Source: Anaerolineales bacterium
GTDB taxonomy: Bacteria > Chloroflexota > Anaerolineae > Anaerolineales > Villigracilaceae
DNA length: 5,121 nucleotides
Direction of reading: 5' to 3'
Assembly (NCBI GenBank): GCA_028689195.1
Contig: JAQTWR010000239.1
Coordinates: 1 to 5,121, forward strand
The notes beneath the pieces were generated by a model. The model was given only the letters and a program-made list of their open reading frames with translations, was not told the DNA's origin and did not search any database. Numbering within the stretch: the first letter of the stretch is position 1; every line of letters starts with the position of its first letter. Shown here piece by piece: positions 1-5,121 of this stretch. The position numbers were made by a program, and so were the translations under genes.

Positions 1-87
1 CTTGATGGGGGCGTTGTTCGCAAGCACACGCGAAACGGTGGCGGTGGAAACTCCCGCGGCTTTGGCGACATCTTTGATACTGGTCAT
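1..87 (-). CDS. LacI-family transcriptional regulator, N-terminus only (FruR-like)
   Basis: The minus strand encodes 29 residues starting at the ATG at 87-85 and running off the left edge. They begin MTSIKDVAKAAGVSTATVSR and continue VLANNAPIK. This is the LacI/GalR helix-turn-helix: recognition helix around STATVSRVL, then the start of the hinge region. The sugar-binding domain, which would identify the effector, lies outside the window. The gene diverges from the fructose PTS operon, and two LacI-type operators lie between them, so it is inferred to repress the operon and itself, probably responding to fructose-1-phosphate or fructose-1,6-bisphosphate as E. coli Cra does. No Shine-Dalgarno motif precedes the ATG. 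A perfect TATAAT is placed so that transcription would begin at the start codon. The family call is secure; the FruR role is inferred from position. Confidence 0.9.
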   Translation of the reverse strand, partial: MTSIKDVAKAAGVSTATVSRVLANNAPIK

Positions 88-93
88 AGGCGG

Positions 94-122
94 ATTATAC
101 CATTCGATGTAACGAAAATGAA
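94..122 (-). promoter_or_regulatory. Promoter P1 of the LacI-family gene (probably leaderless)
   Basis: Read on the minus strand, a perfect -10 box TATAAT lies at 99-94. A weak -35 candidate, TTCATT, lies 17 bp upstream at 122-117. Standard spacing puts +1 at position 87, the A of the regulator's ATG. The LacI-type operator at 119-132 overlaps the -35 region, which would allow autorepression. The -10 box is strong, while the -35 matches only about half of the consensus. Confidence 0.6.
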
Positions 123-132
123 AACGATTACT
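119..132. promoter_or_regulatory. Second LacI-type operator, at the regulator's promoter
   Basis: TGAAAACGATTACT matches the reverse complement of the operator at 258-271 (TGTAAACGATTACA) at 12 of 14 positions, including the central CG and the full ACGATTAC core. It overlaps the -35 region of P1 and lies downstream of the candidate distal promoter P2. A repressor bound here would limit its own synthesis. The site centres are 139 bp apart, so DNA looping between them is possible but not shown. Confidence 0.6.
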
Positions 133-157
133 GAATTTCGGTGTTAACGACTGGCGC

Positions 158-186
158 AATATACCATTAAGTTCCGAATGTTACAA
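158..186 (-). promoter_or_regulatory. Candidate distal promoter P2 of the LacI-family gene
   Basis: On the minus strand, TTGTAA at 186-181 (4 of 6 matches to TTGACA) is followed after exactly 17 bp by TATATT at 163-158 (5 of 6 matches to TATAAT). The expected start is near 151, giving a leader of about 64 nt that contains the operator at 119-132. The -10 region, AATGGTATATT, matches the P1 -10 region, AATGGTATAAT, at 10 of 11 bases. Such matches can arise by chance in AT-rich spacer DNA. Confidence 0.35.
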
Positions 187-201
187 TAAAAAGGTCTATT
201 T

Positions 202-218
202 TTGGCTAAAACAGCCAA
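202..218. repeat. Small inverted repeat between the divergent promoters
   Basis: TTGGCT (202-207) and AGCCAA (213-218) form a perfect 6-bp stem around the loop AAAAC. Four Ts follow on the plus strand (219-222), giving a miniature terminator-like look. No plus-strand gene upstream needs terminating, and the other side lacks a suitable T-run, so a terminator role is doubtful. It could be a protein-binding site or chance. Confidence 0.25.
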
Positions 219-244
219 TTTTCAGGATTTGTTACTGTAAACTC

Positions 245-273
245 TTGACAGAATAAATGTAATCGTTTACACT
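245..273 (+). promoter_or_regulatory. Promoter of the fructose PTS operon
   Basis: A perfect -35 box TTGACA (245-250) is followed after 17 bp by TACACT (268-273), a 4 of 6 match to TATAAT. Transcription should start near 280, leaving a leader of about 100 nt before the preferred start of the first gene. The LacI-type operator at 258-271 lies in the spacer and the first bases of the -10 box, the position expected for direct repression by blocking RNA polymerase. Confidence 0.75.
258..271. promoter_or_regulatory. LacI-type operator overlapping the operon promoter
   Basis: TGTAATCGTTTACA is a 14-bp inverted repeat with a central CG, imperfect at only one base pair. It has the form typical of LacI/GalR-family operators, in which the hinge helices insert at the central CpG. 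It sits between the -35 and -10 elements of the operon promoter and next to a divergent LacI-family gene. Repression of the PTS operon, relieved by a fructose phosphate, is the natural reading. Confidence 0.75.
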
Positions 274-288
274 GTCGCCCGTTGGTTC

Positions 289-304
289 TAGTTCTTCGGT
301 ACTA
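289..304 (+). other. Possible UUCG-loop hairpin at the start of the operon leader
   Basis: In the predicted transcript, 289-294 can pair with 299-304 around a UUCG tetraloop (295-298) closed by C-G. One U-U mismatch interrupts an otherwise complementary 6-bp stem. It would lie about 10 nt from the predicted 5' end, where such hairpins can protect mRNA. The stem is short and mostly A-U, so the evidence is modest. Confidence 0.25.
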
Positions 305-309
305 TGTAA

Positions 310-327
310 CGCGAGATTTATCTCGCG
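310..327 (+). other. GC-rich hairpin in the operon leader
   Basis: CGCGAGAT (310-317) and ATCTCGCG (320-327) are perfect reverse complements. In RNA they would form a 7-bp stem (310-316 with 321-327) closed by the loop UUUA. It lies about 30 nt into the predicted leader and about 50 nt before the preferred start codon at 379. No U-tract follows, so it is not an intrinsic terminator. An mRNA-stabilising or regulatory role is possible. The inverted repeat is plain; its function is unknown. Confidence 0.45.
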
Positions 328-369
328 CACAAGCGACATGAACCCCACGACATGCCGCTCTACTTCAAC

Positions 370-375
370 AGAGGT
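370..375 (+). promoter_or_regulatory. Ribosome binding site that decides the start of the first gene
   Basis: AGAGGT (370-375) lies a few bases before the ATG at 379. The spacing is somewhat short, but no comparable motif precedes the in-frame upstream ATG at 352. Together with the family-like N-terminus after 379, it favours 379 as the start. Confidence 0.5.
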
Positions 376-378
376 CAC

Positions 379-2832
379 ATGCTTGAACTCAGTCCCGCGC
401 AAGTCGAATTGAACGCTTCGCCAAAAACAAAAGAAGACGCGATTCGCCAGGTGGCGGGGTTGTTGATTCAAAATGGCAACATGGACGCGCGCTACATGGA
501 CAGCATGTTCGAGCGTGAGAAAGTCGCCAACACCTACCTTGCCAATGGAATTTCTATTCCTCATGGAATGCCAGAAAACCGCGAATATGTTTTGAAGACC
601 GGCATCGCCGTGTTGCAAGTTCCGCAGGGCGTGACATGGAACGAAGGCGAAACCGTTCACCTCGTGGTCGGTATCGCTGCCGCTTCGAGCGAACATATCG
701 GCATTTTGCGAAAACTCACGGGCGTCGTTTCAGATGAAGAAGAAGCCGCGCGCCTTGCTATTACAACCGACAAACTCGATATTATCGAATCCCTCACGGG
801 ACAACGTCCCGAAGCCCCCAAAGACAATACAACCGATTACGAAAAATATTTTGACGCGGTCATCATCAACCCGACGGGACTGCACGCGCGTCCCGCGACG
901 GAGTTGGTGACCATTGCCAAGAAGTATCAGGCGCAGGTCAGAATCCGCAACGGCGAAGTGATTGTGGATGCGAAGAGCCTCGTCAACATTTTGAAACTCG
1001 GCGCGAGCAAAGGCGTGAACGTGCGCGTTTCTGCGTCGGGCGCGGATGAAGACGCTGCGCTCGCGGAGATCAAACTTGGCATCGAAAGCGGACTTGGCGA
1101 GCAGGAAGAATCCGCCGCGCCGATTCTCGACCGCGACAAATTGACGTGGTTGCCAATCTCGCCCGCGTCCGCCGAAGGCGTCCCCGCCTCGGATGGCATC
1201 GTAGTGGGACCCATCTGCCAGCACCATCACAAAGAAATCACGATGGAAGATTCGTCCGCGAATCCCGCGACGGGCAAGAAACAATTTAAGAATGCACTCG
1301 AAGCCGCGCACAAGGAACTGACCAAACTTTACGGCGAGGTGAAAACCCGCCTCGGTTCGAGTCAGGCTTCGATCTTTTTAGTCCACGCTGAATTTTTGCA
1401 GGACGCGGAATTGATACAGGACACTGAAGCGCTCATCGCGCAGAAGCACAGCGCGGCATGGTCGTGGCAGCAGAATATTCAAACCCGCATTGACCAGTTG
1501 AAGAAAGTGGACGATCCCGTCCTTGCCGCGCGCGCCATGGATTTGAGCGATGTCGGTCAGCGCGTGCTGCGCCACATCCTCGGCGTGGAAGATGAATCGC
1601 CTGCGATGACGCACGTCCCGTCCATTCTCATCGCGGATGACCTGACTCCCTCCGACACCGCCAACCTCGACCCCGATTTAATCCTCGGTTTCATCACCGC
1701 CAAAGGCGGACCGACTTCGCACACCGCCATCATTGCGCGCGCGATGGGCATCCCCGCAATTGTTGCCGCGGGCGAGTTGGTTTTGGAAATTCCAAATAAC
1801 TCAAAGGGCATTCTCGATGGCTTCAACGGCAAACTTTACCTTGATCCCGCCGAAGAGGAAATTGCCAGCGCGCAGAAATTACATGAGGAGGTCGAGCGCC
1901 AACTCAACGCCGATTTCTCCGAACGCCTCGCGCCTGCGAACACCACCGACGGCTACAACGTCGAAGTGTACGCCAACGTCAACCGCGTGGCAGACGCGGT
2001 GAAAGCCATCGAATACGGCGCGGAAGGCGTGGGACTCATGCGCACCGAATTCCTGTTTTTGGAAAGCGGCAAAACTCCTACTGAAGATGAACAATATGAA
2101 GTCTATCGTGACATGGCGAAGGCGCTCAACGGCGCGCCGCTCACCATCCGCACCTTGGACATCGGCGGCGACAAACAAGTTCCGCATTTGAACCTGCCGA
2201 AAGAAGACAATTCATTCCTCGGCATTCGCGGCATCCGCTTGTGTTTCGCGCGTCCCGATTTATTCCTGCCGCAAATCCGCGCGATTTATCGCGCCGCGAA
2301 GGAAGCCAATATCCGCGTGATGTTCCCGATGATTTCGACCATCGAAGACATCGAGCAGGCGCTGCAAGTGATGGAAAAAATCCGCGCGGAATTGGACGCG
2401 CCGAAAATCGAAATCGGCATCATGGTGGAAGTGCCCTCCGCCGCGATTCTCGCCGACCAATTCGCCAAACTGGTGGACTTCTTCTCCATCGGCACAAATG
2501 ATTTGACTCAATACACACTCGCAATGGACCGCGTTCATCCGCAACTTGCCAAACAAGCCGACGCGCTCAACCCCGCCGTGTTACGCATGGTTGACATCAC
2601 CGTCAAAGCCGCGAGCAAAGAAGGCAAGTGGGTGGCGGTGTGCGGCGGCGCGGCGAGCGACACCAAAGGCGCATCCATTCTCGCGGGACTCGGCGTGAAA
2701 GAACTGAGCGTGACCGTGCCGACCATCCCGACCATCAAAGCGCACTTGCGTAAAACGTCGCTGGCTGATTTGCAATCCCTCGCGCAAACCGCTTTGCAAT
2801 GCAGAACTGCCGCAGAGGTGCGCGCGTTATGA
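379..2832 (+). CDS. fruB: Multiphosphoryl transfer protein, fused fructose EIIA-HPr-EI
   Basis: This 817-residue cytoplasmic protein carries the phosphate relay from PEP to the fructose EIIB. Residues about 1-143 are a fructose/mannitol-type EIIA with phosphorylated His62 in GISIPHG. Residues about 156-243 are HPr with His169 in GLHARPA and a Ser200 at the place of HPr Ser46. Residues about 262-805 are enzyme I: the swivelling domain has His448 in GGPTSHTAI, and the PEP-binding barrel has GVGLMRTEF (Arg555), RTLDIGGDK (Arg591), GIMVEVPSA (Glu684), FFSIGTNDLTQY and catalytic Cys755 in VAVCGG. All three histidines are present, so the relay looks intact. The domain order matches the FruB/MTP proteins of Pseudomonas, Xanthomonas and Rhodobacter, and differs from E. 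coli FruB, which lacks EI. An in-frame ATG at 352 would add nine residues, but 379 has the better ribosome site and gives the family-like start MLELSPAQVELNAS. The stop overlaps the fruK start as ATGA. Confidence 0.96.
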   Translation: MLELSPAQVELNASPKTKEDAIRQVAGLLIQNGNMDARYMDSMFEREKVANTYLANGISIPHGMPENREYVLKTGIAVLQVPQGVTWNEGETVHLVVGIAAASSEHIGILRKLTGVVSDEEEAARLAITTDKLDIIESLTGQRPEAPKDNTTDYEKYFDAVIINPTGLHARPATELVTIAKKYQAQVRIRNGEVIVDAKSLVNILKLGASKGVNVRVSASGADEDAALAEIKLGIESGLGEQEESAAPILDRDKLTWLPISPASAEGVPASDGIVVGPICQHHHKEITMEDSSANPATGKKQFKNALEAAHKELTKLYGEVKTRLGSSQASIFLVHAEFLQDAELIQDTEALIAQKHSAAWSWQQNIQTRIDQLKKVDDPVLAARAMDLSDVGQRVLRHILGVEDESPAMTHVPSILIADDLTPSDTANLDPDLILGFITAKGGPTSHTAIIARAMGIPAIVAAGELVLEIPNNSKGILDGFNGKLYLDPAEEEIASAQKLHEEVERQLNADFSERLAPANTTDGYNVEVYANVNRVADAVKAIEYGAEGVGLMRTEFLFLESGKTPTEDEQYEVYRDMAKALNGAPLTIRTLDIGGDKQVPHLNLPKEDNSFLGIRGIRLCFARPDLFLPQIRAIYRAAKEANIRVMFPMISTIEDIEQALQVMEKIRAELDAPKIEIGIMVEVPSAAILADQFAKLVDFFSIGTNDLTQYTLAMDRVHPQLAKQADALNPAVLRMVDITVKAASKEGKWVAVCGGAASDTKGASILAGLGVKELSVTVPTIPTIKAHLRKTSLADLQSLAQTALQCRTAAEVRAL

Positions 2833-3776
2833 AAATCGCCACCATTACCGTCAACCCCGCCATTGACCAAACCGTCTCGGTGGATAACTTCCAGACGGGC
2901 GCGGTCAATCGCAGCCGCGACATGCGCTTCGACGCTGGCGGCAAGGGCGTGAATGTCGCGTCCTTCCTCGCGGATTATGGACTCAACGTGGCGGTGACGG
3001 GTTTCCTCGGCGAAGAAAACGCGGACGTGTTCGAGCGTCACTTTGCGCGGAAGAAAATCGAAGACCGTTTTGTGCGTGTGCCGGGCGAAACGCGCGTGAA
3101 CATCAAAATCATGGATGAGGCGAATCAAGTCACCACCGACTTGAACACCCCGGGACAAATCCCCGGCGAGTACGCCATCACGCGCTTTTATGAGCAAATC
3201 GAAGCGCTCGCGCAAACCTGCGAATGTTTCGTGCTTTCGGGCAATATCCAGGCAGGGCTGCCCGCCGATTTTTACGCGGAGTTGATCGCCTTTCTCAAAT
3301 CCAAAAAGCGCATGACCGTTTTGGACACCAGCGGCGAAGCGCTATCCGCCGCGCTCAAAGCGGGACCGAACATTATCAAACCGAATATTGACGAACTCGG
3401 CGCGATGTTAAATCAATCGCTGAATAGCATCGAAGAAGCCCATGCCGCCGCGATTGCGCTCGTTAATGACGATACAAAAATTGTGATTATCTCGATGGGC
3501 AGCGATGGCGCGCTCTTCATCGAAAAAAATGCCGCGTTTATTGTGCGCCCGCCTTCTATTTCGATCAAGTCCACGGTTGGCGCGGGCGACGCGATGGTCG
3601 CGGGACTCGTCGCGGGCTTGAGCAAGAAATTATCACTGCAAGAATGTGCGCGGCTGGCGACAGCTTTCTCGCTCAGCGCGGTGACTCGTCTTGGGCGTGA
3701 TTTGCCCGCGAGTGACGTCATCAATGAGTTTCAGAAGCAGGTTGAAATTATTCCGTTTGTAGTGACCAAATCCTAA
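2829..3776 (+). CDS. fruK: 1-phosphofructokinase
   Basis: This 315-residue PfkB-family sugar kinase phosphorylates fructose-1-phosphate with ATP to fructose-1,6-bisphosphate, the step after PTS uptake. Visible family features are the N-terminal TVNPAID, the substrate-binding AGGKGVNVA (36-44), TDLNTPG (103-109), VLSGNIQAGLP (135-145), LDTSGEAL (165-172), IKPNIDEL (183-190), SMGSDGALF (222-230) and the anion-hole motif TVGAGDAMVAG (249-259) with catalytic base Asp254. The length is usual for the family. The start at 2829 shares ATGA with the preceding stop, and AGAGG at 2814-2818 inside fruB can serve as its ribosome site, so translation is probably coupled. An ATG at 2799 is in frame, but it lies inside fruB and adds 10 residues unlike the family. 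The PTS context favours 1-phosphofructokinase over the related tagatose-6-phosphate kinase (LacC). The stop codon lies inside a perfect inverted repeat. Confidence 0.95.
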   Translation: MKIATITVNPAIDQTVSVDNFQTGAVNRSRDMRFDAGGKGVNVASFLADYGLNVAVTGFLGEENADVFERHFARKKIEDRFVRVPGETRVNIKIMDEANQVTTDLNTPGQIPGEYAITRFYEQIEALAQTCECFVLSGNIQAGLPADFYAELIAFLKSKKRMTVLDTSGEALSAALKAGPNIIKPNIDELGAMLNQSLNSIEEAHAAAIALVNDDTKIVIISMGSDGALFIEKNAAFIVRPPSISIKSTVGAGDAMVAGLVAGLSKKLSLQECARLATAFSLSAVTRLGRDLPASDVINEFQKQVEIIPFVVTKS

Positions 3777-3800
3777 AGGTTTTCAAAACCTTTAGGATTT
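3768..3800. repeat. Perfect 16-bp inverted repeat across the fruK stop and intergenic gap
   Basis: The arms 3768-3783 and 3785-3800 are exact reverse complements around a single C at 3784. The core reads CCTAAAGGTTTT, C, AAAACCTTTAGG. The fruK TAA (3774-3776) lies in the left arm. As RNA it would form a hairpin of about 14 bp with a short loop. No clean U-tract follows (CGGAAAGTTG), so it is not a textbook terminator. It may lower read-through, stop 3'-end decay and so set fruK against transporter expression, or be one copy of a dispersed palindrome. The repeat itself is certain; its role is not. Confidence 0.75.
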
Positions 3801-3830
3801 CGGAAAGTTGTTTTGTAAAAGGAGATTCAA

Positions 3831-4130
3831 ATGAAGATTGTAGCAATCACCTCATGCCCGACGGGAATCGCGCACACTTACATGGCAGCCGAAGGGCTGG
3901 AGCGCGGCGCGAAGAAGTTGGGTCACATTATCAAGGTTGAGACGCAGGGTTCTGTCGGCGTGGAAAACCGCCTGACTGAGGGCGAAATCGCGGAAGCGGA
4001 ACTCGTCATCATTGCTGCGGATGTCAAAGTTGATTTAAGTCGCTTTGTTGGTAAGAAAATCTATGAAACCACCAGCAACCCGGCAATTAAAGACGGGGTT
4101 GGCGTGATTACCGCCGCCCTGAATTCATAA
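3831..4130 (+). CDS. PTS fructose-type EIIB, stand-alone domain
   Basis: This is a complete 99-residue EIIB of the fructose family. It accepts phosphate from the EIIA domain of FruB and passes it to fructose bound to EIIC. The phosphorylated residue is Cys9 in the N-terminal loop motif [16 protein letters not shown], which is diagnostic for fructose EIIB. The motif [11 protein letters not shown] (about 35-45) and the C-terminal fold pattern also fit, and the length is normal for one domain. A strong ribosome site, AGGAG at 3820-3824, lies 6 nt before the ATG. In E. coli FruA and many homologues this domain is fused to EIIC; here a stop codon and an 18-nt gap with its own ribosome site separate them. 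The domain corresponds to the EIIB part of FruA. No second EIIB-like domain is visible. A frameshift artefact is unlikely, because both proteins have proper ends and starts. Confidence 0.94.
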   Translation: MKIVAITSCPTGIAHTYMAAEGLERGAKKLGHIIKVETQGSVGVENRLTEGEIAEAELVIIAADVKVDLSRFVGKKIYETTSNPAIKDGVGVITAALNS

Positions 4131-4148
4131 TTTTTCAAGGAGAGAAAA

Positions 4149-5121
4149 ATGGCAACAAATAGTAATTCATTCAAAGGCGCTTACAAGCACCTGATGACGG
4201 GCGTGTCTTACATGATCCCGTTCGTTGTCGCAGGCGGTCTTTTGATCGCCATCGGCTTTGCCGCGCGTGGTATTTATGCCTACGATGCGACCCTCGCCAT
4301 GGATGGCTCAACCATTGAAGCCACCGCGTGGACGACCTTCTGGGCGAACATCTTCGCCATCGGCGCGAAGGGCGGCTTCGGTTTGATGGTCGCAATTTTG
4401 GCGGGTTATATTTCCTACTCGATTGCAGACCGCCCGGGTCTTGCCCCCGGTATGATCGGCGGTATCCTCGCCGGCGTTACGGGTTCGGGCTTCCTCGGCG
4501 GTATCATCGCCGGTTTCGTGGCGGGTTACTTCACCCAATGGCTCAACGGCGCGATTAAACTTCCGCGCAACCTTTCTGGTCTCAAACCCGTTTTGATCCT
4601 GCCGCTCGTCAGTTCGCTCGTCGTCGGTTTGATTATGTTCTATATCGTTGGCGTCCCCGTCAAAGCCGCGCTGGATGGTCTTACCGCTTGGCTGCAGGGA
4701 ATGCAGACTGGCAGCGCCGCCGTTCTTGGTCTCATCCTCGGATTGATGATGGCGTTTGACATGGGCGGACCCGTCAACAAAGCCGCGTACACCTTTGGCG
4801 TTGGTTTGCTCAGCACCCAGGTTACCGCCCCGATGGCGGCAGTGATGGCTGCGGGCATGACTCCTCCGCTGGGTATTGCGCTCGCCGCGTACCTCTTCAA
4901 GAACAAATTCACCGAAGAGGAGCGTGAATCTGCAAGCGCGACCGCCTTGCTTGGAATCTCCTTCATTACCGAAGGCGCGATTCCCTACGCCGCGCGCGAC
5001 CCGTTCGCGGTGATCCCCTCCATCATGGTCGGCTCTGCGGTTGCTGGCGCGCTCTCGATGGCGTTCGGCTGTCAACTGCATGTTCCCCACGGCGGAATCT
5101 TCGTGCTGCCCATCCCCAACG
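4149..5121 (+). CDS. fruA: PTS fructose EIIC permease, C-terminus cut by window edge
   Basis: The visible 324 residues are the membrane channel that binds and imports fructose while EIIB phosphorylates it. The start has a strong ribosome site, AAGGAG at 4137-4142, 6 nt upstream. Family motifs occur in order: [19 protein letters not shown] (13-30), [13 protein letters not shown] (93-105), [19 protein letters not shown] (138-156), [18 protein letters not shown] (200-217), the conserved substrate-region motif [14 protein letters not shown] (272-285) and HVPHGGIFV (311-319). Hydrophobic segments lie near 18-38, 74-92, 102-128, 146-169, 188-204, 213-250, 264-283 and 287-306, interrupted by Gly-rich loops. 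Fructose EIIC domains are usually about 340-360 residues, so only a short C-terminal part is probably missing. Whether another domain or gene follows cannot be seen. The neighbouring fruK supports fructose as substrate over other sugars handled by this family, such as mannosylglycerate. Confidence 0.94.
   Translation, partial: MATNSNSFKGAYKHLMTGVSYMIPFVVAGGLLIAIGFAARGIYAYDATLAMDGSTIEATAWTTFWANIFAIGAKGGFGLMVAILAGYISYSIADRPGLAPGMIGGILAGVTGSGFLGGIIAGFVAGYFTQWLNGAIKLPRNLSGLKPVLILPLVSSLVVGLIMFYIVGVPVKAALDGLTAWLQGMQTGSAAVLGLILGLMMAFDMGGPVNKAAYTFGVGLLSTQVTAPMAAVMAAGMTPPLGIALAAYLFKNKFTEEERESASATALLGISFITEGAIPYAARDPFAVIPSIMVGSAVAGALSMAFGCQLHVPHGGIFVLPIPN

Noticed and set aside
202..222. Intrinsic terminator on the plus strand
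   Set aside because: The stem is only 6 bp, the T-run is four bases, and no plus-strand gene precedes it. It is kept only as a low-confidence inverted repeat.
338..412. Small upstream frame starting at ATG 338 (24 codons, overlapping the fruB start) as a leader peptide
   Set aside because: It has no ribosome site, no codon run related to regulation, and it ends out of frame inside fruB. Nothing supports its translation.
232..696. Minus-strand open frame of 154 codons across the operon leader and the start of fruB
   Set aside because: It lies opposite the strongly supported EIIA domain and covers the operon promoter and operator. Its product shows no recognisable motif, so it is a shadow of high-GC codon use.
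2535..3215. Minus-strand open frame of 226 codons across the fruB-fruK junction
   Set aside because: It overlaps two confident genes on the other strand, including their conserved motifs, and has no family-like features of its own.
3768..3800. CRISPR repeat or attachment site
   Set aside because: There is only one copy in the window, with no spacers, no integrase gene and no tRNA nearby.
4131..4148. Frameshift or sequencing error splitting a fused EIIB-EIIC (FruA) gene
   Set aside because: EIIB ends at a normal domain boundary with TAA, and EIIC has its own ATG and a well-spaced AAGGAG, so two genuine genes are more likely.
4308..5090. Minus-strand open frame of 260 codons opposite the EIIC gene
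   Set aside because: The product is low-complexity, rich in Arg, Gly, Asp and Glu, as expected when a membrane-protein gene is read backwards. The plus strand has an uninterrupted series of EIIC motifs.

Overview
The window holds most of a self-contained fructose phosphotransferase (PTS) operon with its divergent regulator. On the minus strand, the left edge cuts a LacI-family repressor gene after its first 29 codons. An intergenic region of about 290 bp separates it from four plus-strand genes: a three-domain phosphoryl-transfer protein (EIIA-HPr-EI), 1-phosphofructokinase, a free-standing EIIB, and an EIIC permease that runs off the right edge.

The genes form one pathway. PEP phosphorylates the EI domain. 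The phosphate then passes through the fused HPr and EIIA domains to the separate EIIB, and to fructose as EIIC imports it, giving fructose-1-phosphate. FruK converts this to fructose-1,6-bisphosphate for glycolysis. All phosphocarriers needed are encoded here, so the system need not depend on a separate ptsH-ptsI locus.

The intergenic region carries readable control signals. A plus-strand promoter (TTGACA, 17 bp, TACACT) is overlapped by a LacI-type operator at 258-271. A near-copy of the operator at 119-132 lies at the regulator's own promoter. The regulator has two candidate promoters that share a repeated 11-bp -10 region. The nearer one would start transcription at the A of the ATG, giving a leaderless mRNA. 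The operon leader (about 280-378) can form two small hairpins. A perfect 16-bp inverted repeat spans the fruK stop codon and the fruK-EIIB gap.

The organism is bacterial, with moderately high GC and frequent GCG, CGC and GGC codons. The codon use, the probable leaderless regulator and the mixed layout (a proteobacterial-type EIIA-HPr-EI fusion with split EIIB and EIIC) would fit a Chloroflexota/Anaerolineae-like bacterium, but this is an impression and cannot be settled from the window. No mobile element, CRISPR array, tRNA or rRNA was seen. The system is a recognisable fructose PTS; its less usual points are architecture and regulation, not a new chemistry.
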